This document shows, piece after piece, positions 15,467-27,823 of a DNA stretch of 64,000 bases; within the stretch, counting starts at the first letter, position 1, and each line of letters begins with the position of its first letter. The stretch is from positions 342,697-406,696 of the forward strand of contig NW_019775702.1 in NCBI RefSeq assembly GCF_001039355.2, in the 5' to 3' direction. The notes below the pieces were generated by a model, which was given only the letters and a program-made list of their open reading frames with translations, did not search any database and was not told the origin of the DNA. The translations under genes and the position numbers were made by a program. Source of the stretch: Lingula anatina. Lineage: Eukaryota; Brachiopoda; Lingulata; Lingulida; Lingulidae.

Positions 15467-16486
15467 ATGTGCAGTATAGAGAAGATTCTGACAGATGCAA
15501 GGCTTCTTGTGAACAGGCTTCGAGAGCATGACACAGCAGCAGATTCACTGATAGCTCAGGCCCAGGCATTAAACAAAAGGGTGGATGGGATGAAACAGGT
15601 CAGTTAAACCACAGAAATTTGGGGATTTCCCACCAATTCTGAAATTTTAAGCAATTTCTGAAATAAAACGATTTAACTATCTTGCCACTTTTTCCTGATT
15701 AATCTGATCAGTGCGTTTCATGATACAAGTAATCGTGTATTTGTCATTTTTCAGTACCAAGAGGACATGAATGATCTTAATGAAGTTGCACGACATAGGC
15801 CTAGGTCAACATTGATTCTAGGCCTAGCCCAAGAAAATCGACAAATAAGAGAATTACAGCAAGAGAACAGGGAACTGCGCATATCTTTAGATGAGTATCA
15901 GACAGCCCTGGAGCTAATAATGAGCAAGTATAGAGAACAAGTGCTTAAGCTAGTCATGGCTAGGAAAGTGGATAACAATGTGGACAGAGCAGTGAACAGT
16001 GCACAAAATGGAAAGGTTTGTGAAATAACATACTACTAGTGTGTTCATGAATCTTAAAGTATAGATGAAGGATAATGAATGCAATTATTGGTTTGAATAC
16101 TTTTTGTGCATTATCTGTGTTGACTACTGCAACAAGAAATAAGTGGAATAATTATAAGTATTGTTAATCCGATTTATTGAAATCTAACAATTAAGAGGTG
16201 GCTCTGTTTTTACATTAAATTTCTTATTCCTTTTCAGCAATTACAGGAGAAAATAGATAAAATCTGTGAAATGGCTGCAGTGATGCAGGAATCTATAAAA
16301 ATAGATGACCTGGCCATTCCCAAGGAAGAGGAATTGGTCAAAAGACTAAAAATTGAAAATGAAGGACTGCGTGAGATGCTTAGGATAAGGAACAGTTTGA
16401 ACCCTCCTCAATTATGTGATCATGAATGTCAGACCAATCTAGACGACTCCATGGAACTGTCAAATTCGCAGGAGGGCATGTCATAG
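15467..16486 (+). CDS. FGFR1OP2: FGFR1OP2 / SIKE family coiled-coil protein
   Basis: Three coding exons, 15467-15598, 15755-16015 and 16238-16486, join in phase 0 to give 213 residues. The family (FGFR1OP2, SIKE1) binds striatins in STRIPAK phosphatase-kinase complexes. The product is predicted to be almost all coiled coil. Diagnostic blocks are [20 protein letters not shown] at the start, [41 protein letters not shown] and the second coiled coil [25 protein letters not shown] favours FGFR1OP2 over SIKE1. The alternatively used mid-protein segment of human FGFR1OP2 has no counterpart. The start is the ATG whose product aligns with the family N-terminus; an AG acceptor upstream (15437) suggests the exon begins in 5' UTR. 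Confidence 0.93.
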
Positions 16487-18390
16487 TGCATATAGCAGTA
16501 CTGATAACACACCACACTCTGCATACTATTCCTGACCTTTGTTGAAAGTAGTAATGAAACCTCAGCTCAAAGCAAATGGACAGAGGTGAAGAAATGGTGT
16601 CCTGGTTGAAAACAGTTTATATTTAATCAAGTCTTCATGTGGACGTTTGAGTGTGGATTTGTTTTATTGATTTAACGGCTGTGTTTAAAGGTAATATTTA
16701 TTATAAAGTAAACAACAACACTTTGTTTTCTGAGGCTTTATTCAAGATGAGAGCGTCTTATTGGCAGCTGTAGCACAAACAACAGAAATGATATTCTAGA
16801 AATTATCTGATTAAGATCAGTAGTCAACTATGATACAAGGTTAATTCTCTCAGCAAACATCTGGGTCTGGTTCACATAATTTCCTGCATCATTTTTTGTG
16901 TGTATAAAACCATCGAAGGGAGGCATGCTGCCAACTGATCACAAAGTAATGAGTGTATATTGTGCACTTTTAATTTCTCGATGAAAAGGCTAAAGATCAA
17001 CAATGTAGGCTGTATGTTGATTATTGAATGCCCCATGCTTAATATTTCCATCAGCAGTTTGAGAATTGAAGTTTGTCATCATGTTCTTATAATACTTCAC
17101 ATTAAGGCTGAGACATTTAAAATCATTTGCAGAGTTAAGTGGAAGTGAATTTCTGAAAAAAATTTTGGAGTATTGTTATCAAGAACTTTGACATTCAGAG
17201 ATATTATCAAGCAAGTTATCCTGTAGTCATTAGCAGAGCTGTGAAAAGACTACAATACACTGTCCACTGTCACAGTGATCCGGATGGTGTCAACTTGGTT
17301 ACAAGTGCAGCAGGACATGCTTGCAGGAGGGGAATCCATCACATCTGGGGCTATATTCCAAACTCTCAATGTCATTGACTGCTGCTAAAATTTAGCCTCT
17401 ACTTCTATGAATTTAGTAAACAGCTTTTATGTCTCTGTTGCAGTCATTGTTAATTTAATTCAACCATGTTTAGAGTTTAACTTGAGAGTATCACTTAGTG
17501 CACCTGTTAATATTTAATGGCAAAGGGGTGAAAAGCTTTTTGACCCCATATTTATAAGTATTATTATGTTATATATTATTGTGGCATTCCATGAATGAAG
17601 TGAGTCATTGATTTAGTGTGTGTGTGTGATAAGATTATTTTGGAGAGCTGGTGTCCTTAGCTTCTTGATTTGTTTAACTATAACATACAAGATGGATACA
17701 ATGTACCCTAAGGGGACCATGGCGAATTATCAGACTAGTGGAAATGTTTCTAATTATTGAATAATACAAAAATTTCTTAGTAGCATTTTAAACATATCAT
17801 TTAAAGCATCTTGTCCATCATATAGAGGTATATTCTGAGCAGTACATTTCCGATTCGGTGGCTGTTATGAAACGAGCAATCCTCATATTAAATTGGTTTT
17901 TTCAACGCTGACATTTGCTCTGGTCCCATTTGAAGTATTAAGGTCGATCTCCAGACTTTTTTTAATACAAATACAACATCTTAAAACCAATTTGTTTGCA
18001 TTTTTTTATTTAAATGTTGAAATTGTTAAATGTCTGGGCAGTCTCATGTGGAAGTGGTATATCGTTCAAAGTTGCGACTCTGCTGTCCTGGGAATAGCAG
18101 CCTTGTGACCATCGTTTATTAACACATTCTACACAAGCTGATCATTTCAAATAAGCTGTCAGTGAGGATAATTTTCACCACAATGAATAAAAGTACAGTA
18201 TTAAGCCAAGCAATTATTTTCCCACTCATTTATATATGGAAAGTTTCTTGTTTTTGACAAAACTGCCCTATCTAGAAAGCACTGAGAAATGAAAATATCA
18301 ATCTGGATACCTAAACATGAATATCTCTTCAAACAATGAATTATGCAACAGCATCGCAAATATGCACTTAACATAACATGCATTCCCCCG

Positions 18391-18421
<31 letters not shown>

Positions 18422-18713
18422 AAAGCCTAGGAAGACATGGTACAATAATACTTCAACAATATATCACAGTTAAGAATTTTATCTGAAAGTCGCTATGCTA
18501 TCTCCTGAGCATCTCATGTTAATTAAAATGATTTTGTCCTTATCAACATTTTGGAAATGGCATAAAACATCTTTTATCATACACATTTTATACATTTTGC
18601 AATGTAATAGCCCAGAAAAACATGTTTTTTAAGATCAATGGTAAATATGTTCTATCATGAACAAGTGAAAATATATATACAGCGTGGCTAAATAAAATCT
18701 TGCTTTTGTTAAA
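16487..18713. other. Convergent 3' UTR region of FGFR1OP2 and TM7SF3
   Basis: No coding exon is seen. An AATAAA at 18186-18191 could end the FGFR1OP2 transcript, and its minus-strand counterpart at 18115-18120 could end TM7SF3, so the two 3' UTRs may overlap. A C homopolymer interrupted by one G, followed by an A run, lies at about 18387-18424. Confidence 0.5.
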
Positions 18714-21700
18714 TTAAGTTATTTCATTGAGGTGTGGTGCCCTGGCATATGACGGAGAGTTCAAGCCACCATATTGAATGTTGACAGCATCCTCAAGCAG
18801 AGGGGAGCGTTCTGTCTGTGTATTTAAATGCTGTTGCCTCCTAGCCTCCTCTCGCTTTTGTTTGTGCATCTTATATGGACAAGGTGGGAAATCTGGCTGA
18901 TGTCTCTCTGTGTACAACTGAATGCATAGACCAACTATTGCTAGTATACCCCACACAGCACACAGAATTATATCTGCAACAGAAATGTAATAGAATACAG
19001 TTACAGAACTTAATATAATGTAATGGATTTTCATTCATTTACATCCAATGAAGTCAAATAATTCATTTGAAAAAAGGTCTGACTCAAAGTTTTATAATAT
19101 TTTGCTTTTTTTCACCTTACTTCAAAAATTTTGATAACTTTTTCTAACTGACCAGAATACTGGAAAGGAGTAGTAGGAATTGCCTTGATGAAGTCATGGA
19201 CCACTGCACTCTTAACAGAGTTCACCACAATATAGGCCAGACTGCCATGTGCTGCCATACTGACCCCAGCAACAAAACCATAGGAACCAACAACTGCACA
19301 AGATATGATGTTCAGCTGAAAACAAATTGTAATACATCACTCAAAATCAATTCTTAAAAAGTATGTCCTTTCCTTTATTTTACTAGCACATAGTCTGATC
19401 AGCACGTTACTGAATGTAAAGGATTTCTCTTTTGTTACTAATGAAGCGGCAAAAAATGAGTAAATATGTTTTTAAAAATTAAGTAGGGAATGTTTCTGTA
19501 TGCCCTGTTCCCTTGAATCTGATTTTTTTTTCCAAAAGAAGACATTTCAAACTGAATACAGTAAACCATAAATAAATGTTGCTTACAGTTTTTGTCCAGT
19601 AGAGGAAGATAACTGGTAAAATAAGAACAGCACATGCAAAGGTCATGCCATAGTTGAGATTACTTCTCCACCATGGAATATTACCTGGAAAAGAAATTTC
19701 AAAGTAAAAGTTCACCTCAATGTCAGCACATTTAATTAGCAGTAGCAGAACTATTTTTTATGTCTCATTAATCTTATTTTCTGCTCTTATTATTTATCTA
19801 TTGTGGACTAACATAAAGGCAATATTCAACAAAGCTACTACAATTCTGAGGATATTACATGCATAGTAACTAAAACCCTCCTTACCAAATGGCGTGAAGA
19901 ACAGTGTGCTTGCTACTAAATATCCAAAGAGCAATGCCACCAAAAGAACCGAGAACACAGCTAGTCCACAGTACCACCAGAATGTCAGCCATAACACTGC
20001 ACCCAGCAGTGCAAACAGGGCAGTCGCTATGGCTAGATCTGTGGGGGGGAAATTACCATGTTTTACTTATATTCTTATTGTTGATCATTAAACAGGTTTC
20101 TTAAGTTAAAATATCTATGCTATCCTATCCTAAGTCAGAGGTTAAATAAGAGGTAGAAGTGATGAATAGGTCCACTCCTGTTTCACTTGAGCTCTCTCCC
20201 ACTCAGAATGGGGGTTGGGAGGGGGGTAGGCATCATTCATGAATTGGCAGTTAATCAGAATTATATGATATATTGTTGTACACATTACAATTCTACATAT
20301 CAGCATTTGTCCTTTCAATAGTTATCTGGTACCCAGTTTATAAATGGACTATTGGTACGCAAGATGACGTAAAAATCTAGTTTCATTCATTTTCTTTAAG
20401 TCAACTCTAGTCTGTGCTTTTTCACATTTCAAATACTCATACTTCCAAACTCTTTTCAGCTTATACTAATTCTTACAGATCATTCCCTATACTGAATGTC
20501 TAGACTGAGGCAAAATACCTACCCATTCCACTAATATCTGTGGCGATGCTAAAGACAATGAAAAATATCAAAGTAAAGGTCAATCCTCCAAATATGAACA
20601 GTTCTGCAAAAACAACCACAAAAAATCATTATTCATGTTTTAATATAAAAGGGTAAATATAGCTGTTTTATATTTTACACAATGGGAGTAAAATATATAA
20701 GTTGTTGAAAAATCAGATAGTTATATCATTACGAGCAATAGATAACACACACTGCTTTTGCAGACATGACTAATCTCTTATACTTCGGGCCATTTGTTTA
20801 ATTCTAAAACTTCTGATTGAAAAATAAAGATTTTTAACACTGATTCTCTTTCAATTTTGTTTGAAATATATATCACCCTTTTATAAATAATAATGAACAA
20901 ACTGTAACCATCAGTAACAATATCAAGTCTTACGTACCTGTTTTAAAGTGTCTGTGTCCCAAAAAGCAAATAAAAATTCCAACAACAGCAGAAAATGATG
21001 CAGCAATCCAAGTCCAGGCAGTGTCTTACAGATACAAAAAATGTGACTTATAAACATCAAAGGCATTTTTTAACTTAAAAGTGGTAAAATACTTAACAAA
21101 GTATATACCAAATTGCATGACGTCCAATGGAGGAACATGAATATATTTGCAAAATCATGAATTTATGCTCTGCATATAATAATAAAAAGAGGACTTGATA
21201 AGATTATCTTTGTAAATAGTTATGAAAACTTTACCTATATTATTGCATCCATTCTCATTGCTTTCAAAGTTGCAGGCATACGAAGCCATGGGGACATATA
21301 CAGCCTGATGAATGGTTGTATTGACCAGCTGGGTGACCAGTACAGTCCACACCACCCCCTGACCTGGGTAGGTCACCATACTCAGGTTGGCTTTGTCACT
21401 GGACGACAGGGAGATTAACTGGAACACAGACAAGTTTGGCACTGTGGGAGTTTATCCTGCACTGTCAGCTTCACAGGTTAGGCATTTAAATTTCAAAATA
21501 ATATTTCCATTCTTTCATTGTGTTAATGACATACTTCGGACATGTAAATGCTCTGAGAGTTGGATGTGCTGATCTTAGAGACAAGTGAGAGACAAGTGCA
21601 TGTAGAAATAAATCCCTGACATAACTTACAATTGTCACAAGATTTTTCTTTCTCCCTCTACCTGGGCAGTAATCAAAATTTACTTGTACCTTTCTTCCAT

Positions 21701-23387
21701 TCTTCAACACATCACCAACAGTCAGCATCTTCTTGATGGCTAGAGTAAAGGCAAGTTCACTCAAATCTCTTTCTGTGATGTATAGCTCATACAACTCATA
21801 AGTCAAATTATTTTTGATACTTTCACAAACAGGAGGTCCCAGCTTAGGGTCTCTATTGTATGCTACATTTGCATGGGGATACTGCAGCACAGTTAAATCA
21901 GTAGTGACCTTGGCCAGATTAAGGTTTGGGTCCACTTGAAGGTTAAATTCCTGATTGCAGCCTCCTGGCACTGGATCTGAAAACACATGAAAAAAAAAAC
22001 TATAATTTTGGGCAAAACACTGTCAAAATTTTTGAAGTCCTTTGCGCCAGCAATATTCATCATTTTATAATCTGACTAGCAACTCAATTATTACAAATTC
22101 CAAACTGAGATAAATCACTGTGCAAAACAGTTGAAAGCAAAGACATCTATTCATATAGTACTTTCAATAATAATTTTTTGTAGTAAACTAGAACTACCGC
22201 ACATTCTGTGCTCTTCCGATGATTTATGAATATTGGAAAACACTAAAAAGATGAAAAAATACCATAACAAATACTTTAATGTGAAAAAATTCAAAACAAT
22301 TTCCAAAGATTCTGACCTGTACTAGAGTAAGTGACTGCTATGACCACCAGGTGTATATCAGCATCATTCCATGATGTAACATACCAGGTGGCATTATCCT
22401 GTAGTTTGTGTAGAGAGGTCAGGACCCCCACATGGCTTCCATTGACTGAGGTGCTGTATGTGGGTTCTGCTGTGGTGGAGACAGTTATATTCCTGAACTG
22501 AGTGTGAGCTTGGAATACAACATGTGCTACATTCTGATGTATGCTGGTCAGATAGAACTGCAGAGTCACATTAGGCTTGATGTTTAATTCTTTTTCTTTA
22601 TTAGAAATGAGTGATACTCCTTAAATAAGAAGGATTTATAAGATAAATGCAGAGTTCATCAATAGTGAAATACAAAGCAAATATTTCCTTGTCATTCATA
22701 CCTCCTACTAGTAACTAGAACAAATTCTACTGCATTTTGAGTGTTAACAATAATAATTTAAACAAACTAAAGACTTGGTACATATAACCTAATGGCACAC
22801 TGCTGTATGTACTGTCGCATTCTTAAACTAAGTATAGATATTTATTGTTGACGTGTTATTTGGTCAGCATCATTTCTGTCCTGATGCAAATTTCTTTCTG
22901 CTGCTCCCACCAGGTTGGATAATTTCCATCAGTGGTGAGCCAAATAGTTTGCATGTGCTTAAACAACTGCTGCATATAAATATAGGAAAGAAGAAAGAGA
23001 TTTTAGGAGTCTTAGTTATTGGGAAGAGAGTAGTTTATTCGGCCTAGTTTATTGAGAACTTAGAAAAATATGCAGAGAGAGGGGTAGCACGAAAATTCAT
23101 GCGTTAGTACTCCTAATGACGATTCTGATATGTGCTGGCTGTGCTACAGTACATATCAGAATCGTCAATAGGAGTGCGGGAGGGAAAAAATCAAACTTAC
23201 AGCTGAAAAGTGACAACATTTTGCCATTAATTTAAATTCCTGTCGTATTCCGAAAAACAAATAACAGTGGCTTTGTTAAACAAGTTTGACCCAAAATCTA
23301 CAACCTCTTACCTAGTTGTCCCTGTGCCAGAGAGTACGGAGATATGCAAACGCACACGAAGCTTAGTAAAACTACAATATAGGACAT
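18714..23387 (-). CDS. TM7SF3: TM7SF3, seven-transmembrane protein
   Basis: Ten coding exons in transcription order: 23312-23387, 22317-22619, 21630-21976, 21235-21418, 20938-21024, 20523-20603, 19886-20038, 19587-19684, 19153-19315, 18714-18973. All phases agree, giving 583 residues (human about 570). Human TM7SF3 is reported as a p53 target protecting cells from ER stress; molecular activity is unclear. A signal peptide (MSYIVVLLSFVCVCISPYSL) precedes a ~280-residue N-glycosylated ectodomain with a GCNQEFNL block, YPGQGVVW and YACNFESNENGC. Seven hydrophobic segments follow at about residues 308-520, including ICFLGHRHFKT, LVASTLFFTPFG and DIILCAVWGILAIVG. The cytoplasmic tail is FPPCPYKMHKQKREE, ending near ERSPLLED, as in the family. 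The exon 4 acceptor (after 21418) was chosen because it alone keeps the frame. Confidence 0.95.
23109..23175. repeat. Long hairpin in TM7SF3 intron 1
   Basis: Two 25-base arms at 23109-23133 and 23151-23175 are reverse complements with one mismatch, separated by 17 bases. The stem is long enough for a pre-miRNA-like fold on either strand, but flanking sequence shows no extended pairing. A small foldback element is equally possible. Confidence 0.6.
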
Positions 23388-23972
23388 AGCTTATGCGTTC
23401 AACAACGTAATAAATGGTACCAACGTCTTCATAACCAAAGGTGTACTCAGCTTAAGGTCAAGGTCGATCAGTCTAAACAGATGACAGGTGGCACTAGTAA
23501 CAGCTTTGTTTTTGTGTATTTTTCTTGTCCGTTTATTTCTCTGCAGTTTTGTTTTAATTTCCATAACCACCATAAATTTTTATCTACGTATGTGCATCGC
23601 AATGTTAGTTATAACTTAACAACTTACAAGATCTTCTTGTAAGCTCTTTCCCAAAAGAAGGCAAGATGTCACCATTTTAGAGCACACCGCTTCTTCAATT
23701 TATCAGGAACCTCGGAGATAACCGAAGGTTTGTACTTTGTTTAACAAAAATTCATTATACGTCAGCGATCTTACCATCAACCTATAAACCAAGTCATATA
23801 TGTATTCAGTAAGTCGCTGAAGCCTGTAGATTCATGCCGGTGAGAGTACTACCACGTAACATACTCCATCTTAAATATTTTCGAGGGTCAACGTGTAAAC
23901 CAAGTAATGAGAGCAAAGTTAACAATATTTTCACCTATATCATAATGATATTTCAGGTTAGACACAACCCAG
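23388..23972. promoter_or_regulatory. Bidirectional promoter region, TM7SF3 / RLIG1
   Basis: The ATGs of TM7SF3 (minus) and RLIG1 (plus) are 585 bp apart, head to head. An AG acceptor (TATTTCAG at 23949-23956) just before the RLIG1 ATG suggests an upstream non-coding exon. No TATA box is evident for either gene. A shared promoter is inferred from spacing. Confidence 0.5.
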
Positions 23973-26900
23973 ATGCTTCATCTTAGGAGTGTGCAGGCCA
24001 AGGTACCCTGTATTTTCAAAACTATAGTGATTGAAGAGCAATCTAAAAAGCGTTCCTACCAGCCCTATAGAGTTGTAGCCTCAGAGGAGTTAAGAGAAGA
24101 TGCTGTGGCGGCAGGGGTGCTGGACGTCCTGCCATCAGAGAAACTGGATGGGACATGTGTAATTGTGAAACAGTTCAGAGGTACTAACAATATGCTCCAA
24201 GGAAAGAAAATAATAGTTCAAATGTAGCATGTTTTTCCTAGGTAGCTATAGACTCTTGATATAAACAAGCTGACCTTCAGTTAAACCTGTTTTTAAAAGC
24301 TTAGTTTATTGTTTTGAACCAAGAGACTGGCAGATACCTTTCCCTTATTCTGAGAGTATGTACATTAGGGAATACATGTATGTAAAATTGTTGCACCAAT
24401 AACTACTGTAGTTAACAAAGTTAGAAAAGGAGTGCTTAACAGTAACAATGCAGTCTATATCTTCTCTTCTCCATTTTCAGAGCAGCCCTGGTTATGGGCA
24501 CGTCATGATAAAAAGCCAACCAAAGCAACAGACAGAAGATTCAAGAAATTTCAAACAATTCACAGAGCGTGGCAAGCAAGTGGGAAAGATGGACCACAAC
24601 CTTCATTTAGTTGGAACTTACAAAAGGATTTCAAGGTATGTATCTTATAAGAAAGAAGCTTTGTTTTAATCTTCAGTACAAGTTCCATTCCATCAAATAT
24701 TAAAATGTGAATTATATTTAGCTATTATTGGTCAGTAATACTTTGATTTTAATTACTTTATTGGTCCAGAAATTCCTTAATCCACTTGGGACCACTGTAA
24801 CTCTATAATCAATCATGTTTGTTTCACAGGAAGTTCCAGAAAACTGGGAAGCAGCAGAAGGTTTGGAAAAAGAAGGGGACCATTACCTACCTGATAGCAA
24901 TGGACACATACCAGGTAACCTACCAGTTTTCAAAGTCCGAGCAGAAGGGTTTCTGTTGCCATGTGTCTTGTTTATATATATATATATATATCGTACAGGT
25001 AAAACGTTTTTACTATTTGACCAATATTAATAATAAATGCATTTTAAGCAAGTGCTTATGTCAAATAATTTCTGCTAAACACTACCAAATGCCAGCTTTA
25101 GTTTCAAACAATATAACTTAAAGAAATACTACATAGTTTCATTACTTTTATTTCTGAAAAATGACATTTTCTGCTTACTCTATGTGCTTTACAGACTAGA
25201 TGATAAGAACATGTAGGTCAAATTTATGACCAGAAACTTGTAAAAGGTGTTATTTTAAAGCCATTTCTGCTGCCTGAGAGATTAATTACCCAGTCACCGA
25301 ATGTGACTTACAACTTTAAAAAAACGCATTTCTGTTTATATTTACATTCTTAATGCAACATGATTTTTGTCTCTCTCTCTCTCTCTCTCTCTTGTAAAGT
25401 TTCATTTTTCTAGGCTGGGTGCCCGTAGATCCAAGTCTTAATGCCCATGTTTGGCATTTGAGTGTTCTTAATCTGCATAAAGGATTAGCCTTGGTGCTGC
25501 AGTAGGTATTATCACATGAATTTTGTCAATTCAGATCTTTGATTAATCATAAATGATTGTACTTGGTAACATAGTCTAAGTAAAGGTGAAATCAATGTAG
25601 AGCAGACAAATATGAAAAGTCAAAGATAAAACATAGTACTAAACGATAATAGTTAGCAGTATTAACTGAATAAAATAATGGGTTCACCTGTTGCTTGAGA
25701 CAAACTTCTTGATTCTTTTATTCAACTTTCTAAGAAATATATTATGATATAAATATTCAGAAATAGTGCCTACCGAAGTTTATCCAGTTCCTAATTGACT
25801 TAGAATGTACAAGTTGTTTTTTTTTTTAAAGTTAGTTTTGTACTCTTTTTTTATTCAGGCCTGCAAAAGAAGAAAATGGTTTACTTGAAATTACCATAAG
25901 GGCATTATCAGAATTACAGGGACAGTCACTAGAACTTATTGGAACAAATGTTAATGGGAACCCATATGGTAACCTGCTTTAGATATTAGCATTTCTTAAA
26001 ATTATTTGGTCAAATAGCAAATATAATAGTGATGGTAATAATAATAATTACAATAAACAAAATAAATAAACTAAATATATTTACATATACAAAAATGATG
26101 AAGTACAAAATGCTTTGGTGTTTTGCAATTGTATACCTTCTTTTCTTTACAAATGCTTCTCTTTTATCAGGATTAGGGAGCAAAAAAGATCCATTCCACC
26201 TTCTAGTTGTGCATGGGTCCATTGTGTGCTCAGCACCCCCAGAGCTGAGTCACAAGGCTTTAAAATCTTGGTTTGAGACACAGCCACCAGGGCGTGTGGA
26301 GGGCCTTGTCTGGCACTGTGCAGATGGAAGCCTGTTCAAGGTAAAATATTTTTCCAACTCTTGTAGACTCACCCTTCAAGAAATACACACTTTCAAGAAA
26401 TCAACAAAAACTGGAAGTACATATTTTTACTGTTTTCATCCAGCAGCTTCCCACATACAACTGAATGGCATCACAACACACTTCTAGTTTTGGTCAAGAT
26501 CATAAAGGAGCACCAAAATTGAAGCATTCTATTTCAAAATCAATGCAACAGTTTGAATTGAAATTTGGTACAGAAATTTTCTGTATGATATCACACCCAA
26601 TTTTTCTACAATGCCCATTCAAATTTGAAAATAAGCTTTTTTTACTGATTTCTTGAAGGATGAGTTTCTTCAATTGGACAGAACAGCCACACCATTTTAA
26701 TGTATTACTTCAAAATAATTGTTTGTCAGGTGCAGTACACTTCAGTCTCCTCATATCTTTAATTTCAATTTTTAAAATTACCTCTACAACAGTTAAATTA
26801 TACTTTGTATTTAATTAAGAAGGCAACTCTCCTCAGCAGTTTAAATTTCTTTGATGAGTAGGTGATAGTTTCATTTCTACTCATTATTAAAAGTTTGGCA

Positions 26901-27283
26901 GTGTGCACTGCTGTATGATCAACTTCATAGTGAACATCTTCAAAAACAATTTCATACTGTTTTTGAAATTCTGCTTAGGTCCTGTTTTTTATAAAAGATA
27001 ACATTAGTAAGTGATATTTGAAAAACTTCTTGATTATTTTTACTTGCAGCTTCACCGTCATCATGTTGACCTCCCTTGGCCAGTGCCAGAGCTACAATTG
27101 GTGTCTCATCCTGTTCTAGTTAATGTTGATTGTGTCAAGTATGAGATTCATGAGGATTTGTCTCTTATTTGCAAAGTAGGAAAACTGTATGGACAGACTT
27201 TCAGTAGTATTGCTGATGTATTTAAAATAACCAAAGAACTCAGTAATGGAGTTGACAACACAGGGCAGGGAGATTCCAGGTAG
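23973..27283 (+). CDS. RLIG1: RLIG1 (C12orf29-type) 5'-3' RNA ligase
   Basis: Seven coding exons, 23973-24180, 24481-24635, 24830-24914, 25414-25501, 25859-25968, 26171-26340, 27050-27283, join in phase to 349 residues (human about 325). Human RLIG1 joins 5'-phosphate to 3'-hydroxyl RNA ends using ATP and auto-AMPylates on a lysine. The nucleotidyltransferase motif I is SEKLDGTC, with Lys57 at the same position as the human active-site lysine I recall. Other family blocks are [56 protein letters not shown] (motif IV) and [16 protein letters not shown] (motif V). The C-terminal ~70 residues are poorly conserved. Exon 4 must end at 25501 (donor GTAGGT) because reading on meets a stop. A polyadenylation signal AATAAA is at 27807-27812. 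Confidence 0.94.
25371..25392. repeat. (CT)n microsatellite
   Basis: About ten CT repeats in RLIG1 intron 3. A short (TA)n run lies at about 24973-24991 in the same intron. Confidence 0.9.
26367..26665. mobile_element. TIR element in RLIG1 intron 6
   Basis: The 299-bp segment begins ACTCACCCTTCAAGAAAT and ends ATTTCTTGAAGGATGAGT, inverted repeats matching at 17 of 18 positions. It starts 27 bp after an exon. It has no coding capacity and is MITE-like. Confidence 0.6.
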
Positions 27284-27823
27284 CAGTAGCAGTAATATGG
27301 ATGCAAAAAGTGTAAATTCTGACAGCCAATCACAATAACTTCAAAATTTATAATGATATATTTATCATGTGGGTTTAGCTCTTATTAATCTGATGCCAGA
27401 GTAGTGCATTGATGTTAAGAAAATACTAAATAAGAAAAGAAGAATGATGGATTTGATGATTTTTATAAGTAATTAGTTCAGTGGTAATGGCATTTATGTA
27501 AATGCAGAATTATGATTTAGAAATATTTACATATTACACTGTGCAATTGTGACATATACAACTTTTACAATAAGATAAACCCTTGTTGGTTATTCAAAGT
27601 TTTGACTGTATCAGGTACACTTTTAAAAAGTTAACAGTTCACATTTAAATCCATTATATGTGTAGTTGTGATAGTTTCTTATTGAAAAAGGTTACAAAAA
27701 ACTTTGTAAGTCTCTTTTGCACTTATTGGTTTCTTCATGAATTGGCTTGCCAAAGTAAGCTCACAACAGATTACACAATAGGGGGCAGCGCCATGTGAGG
27801 ACTGAAAATAAAGATAAATATGC

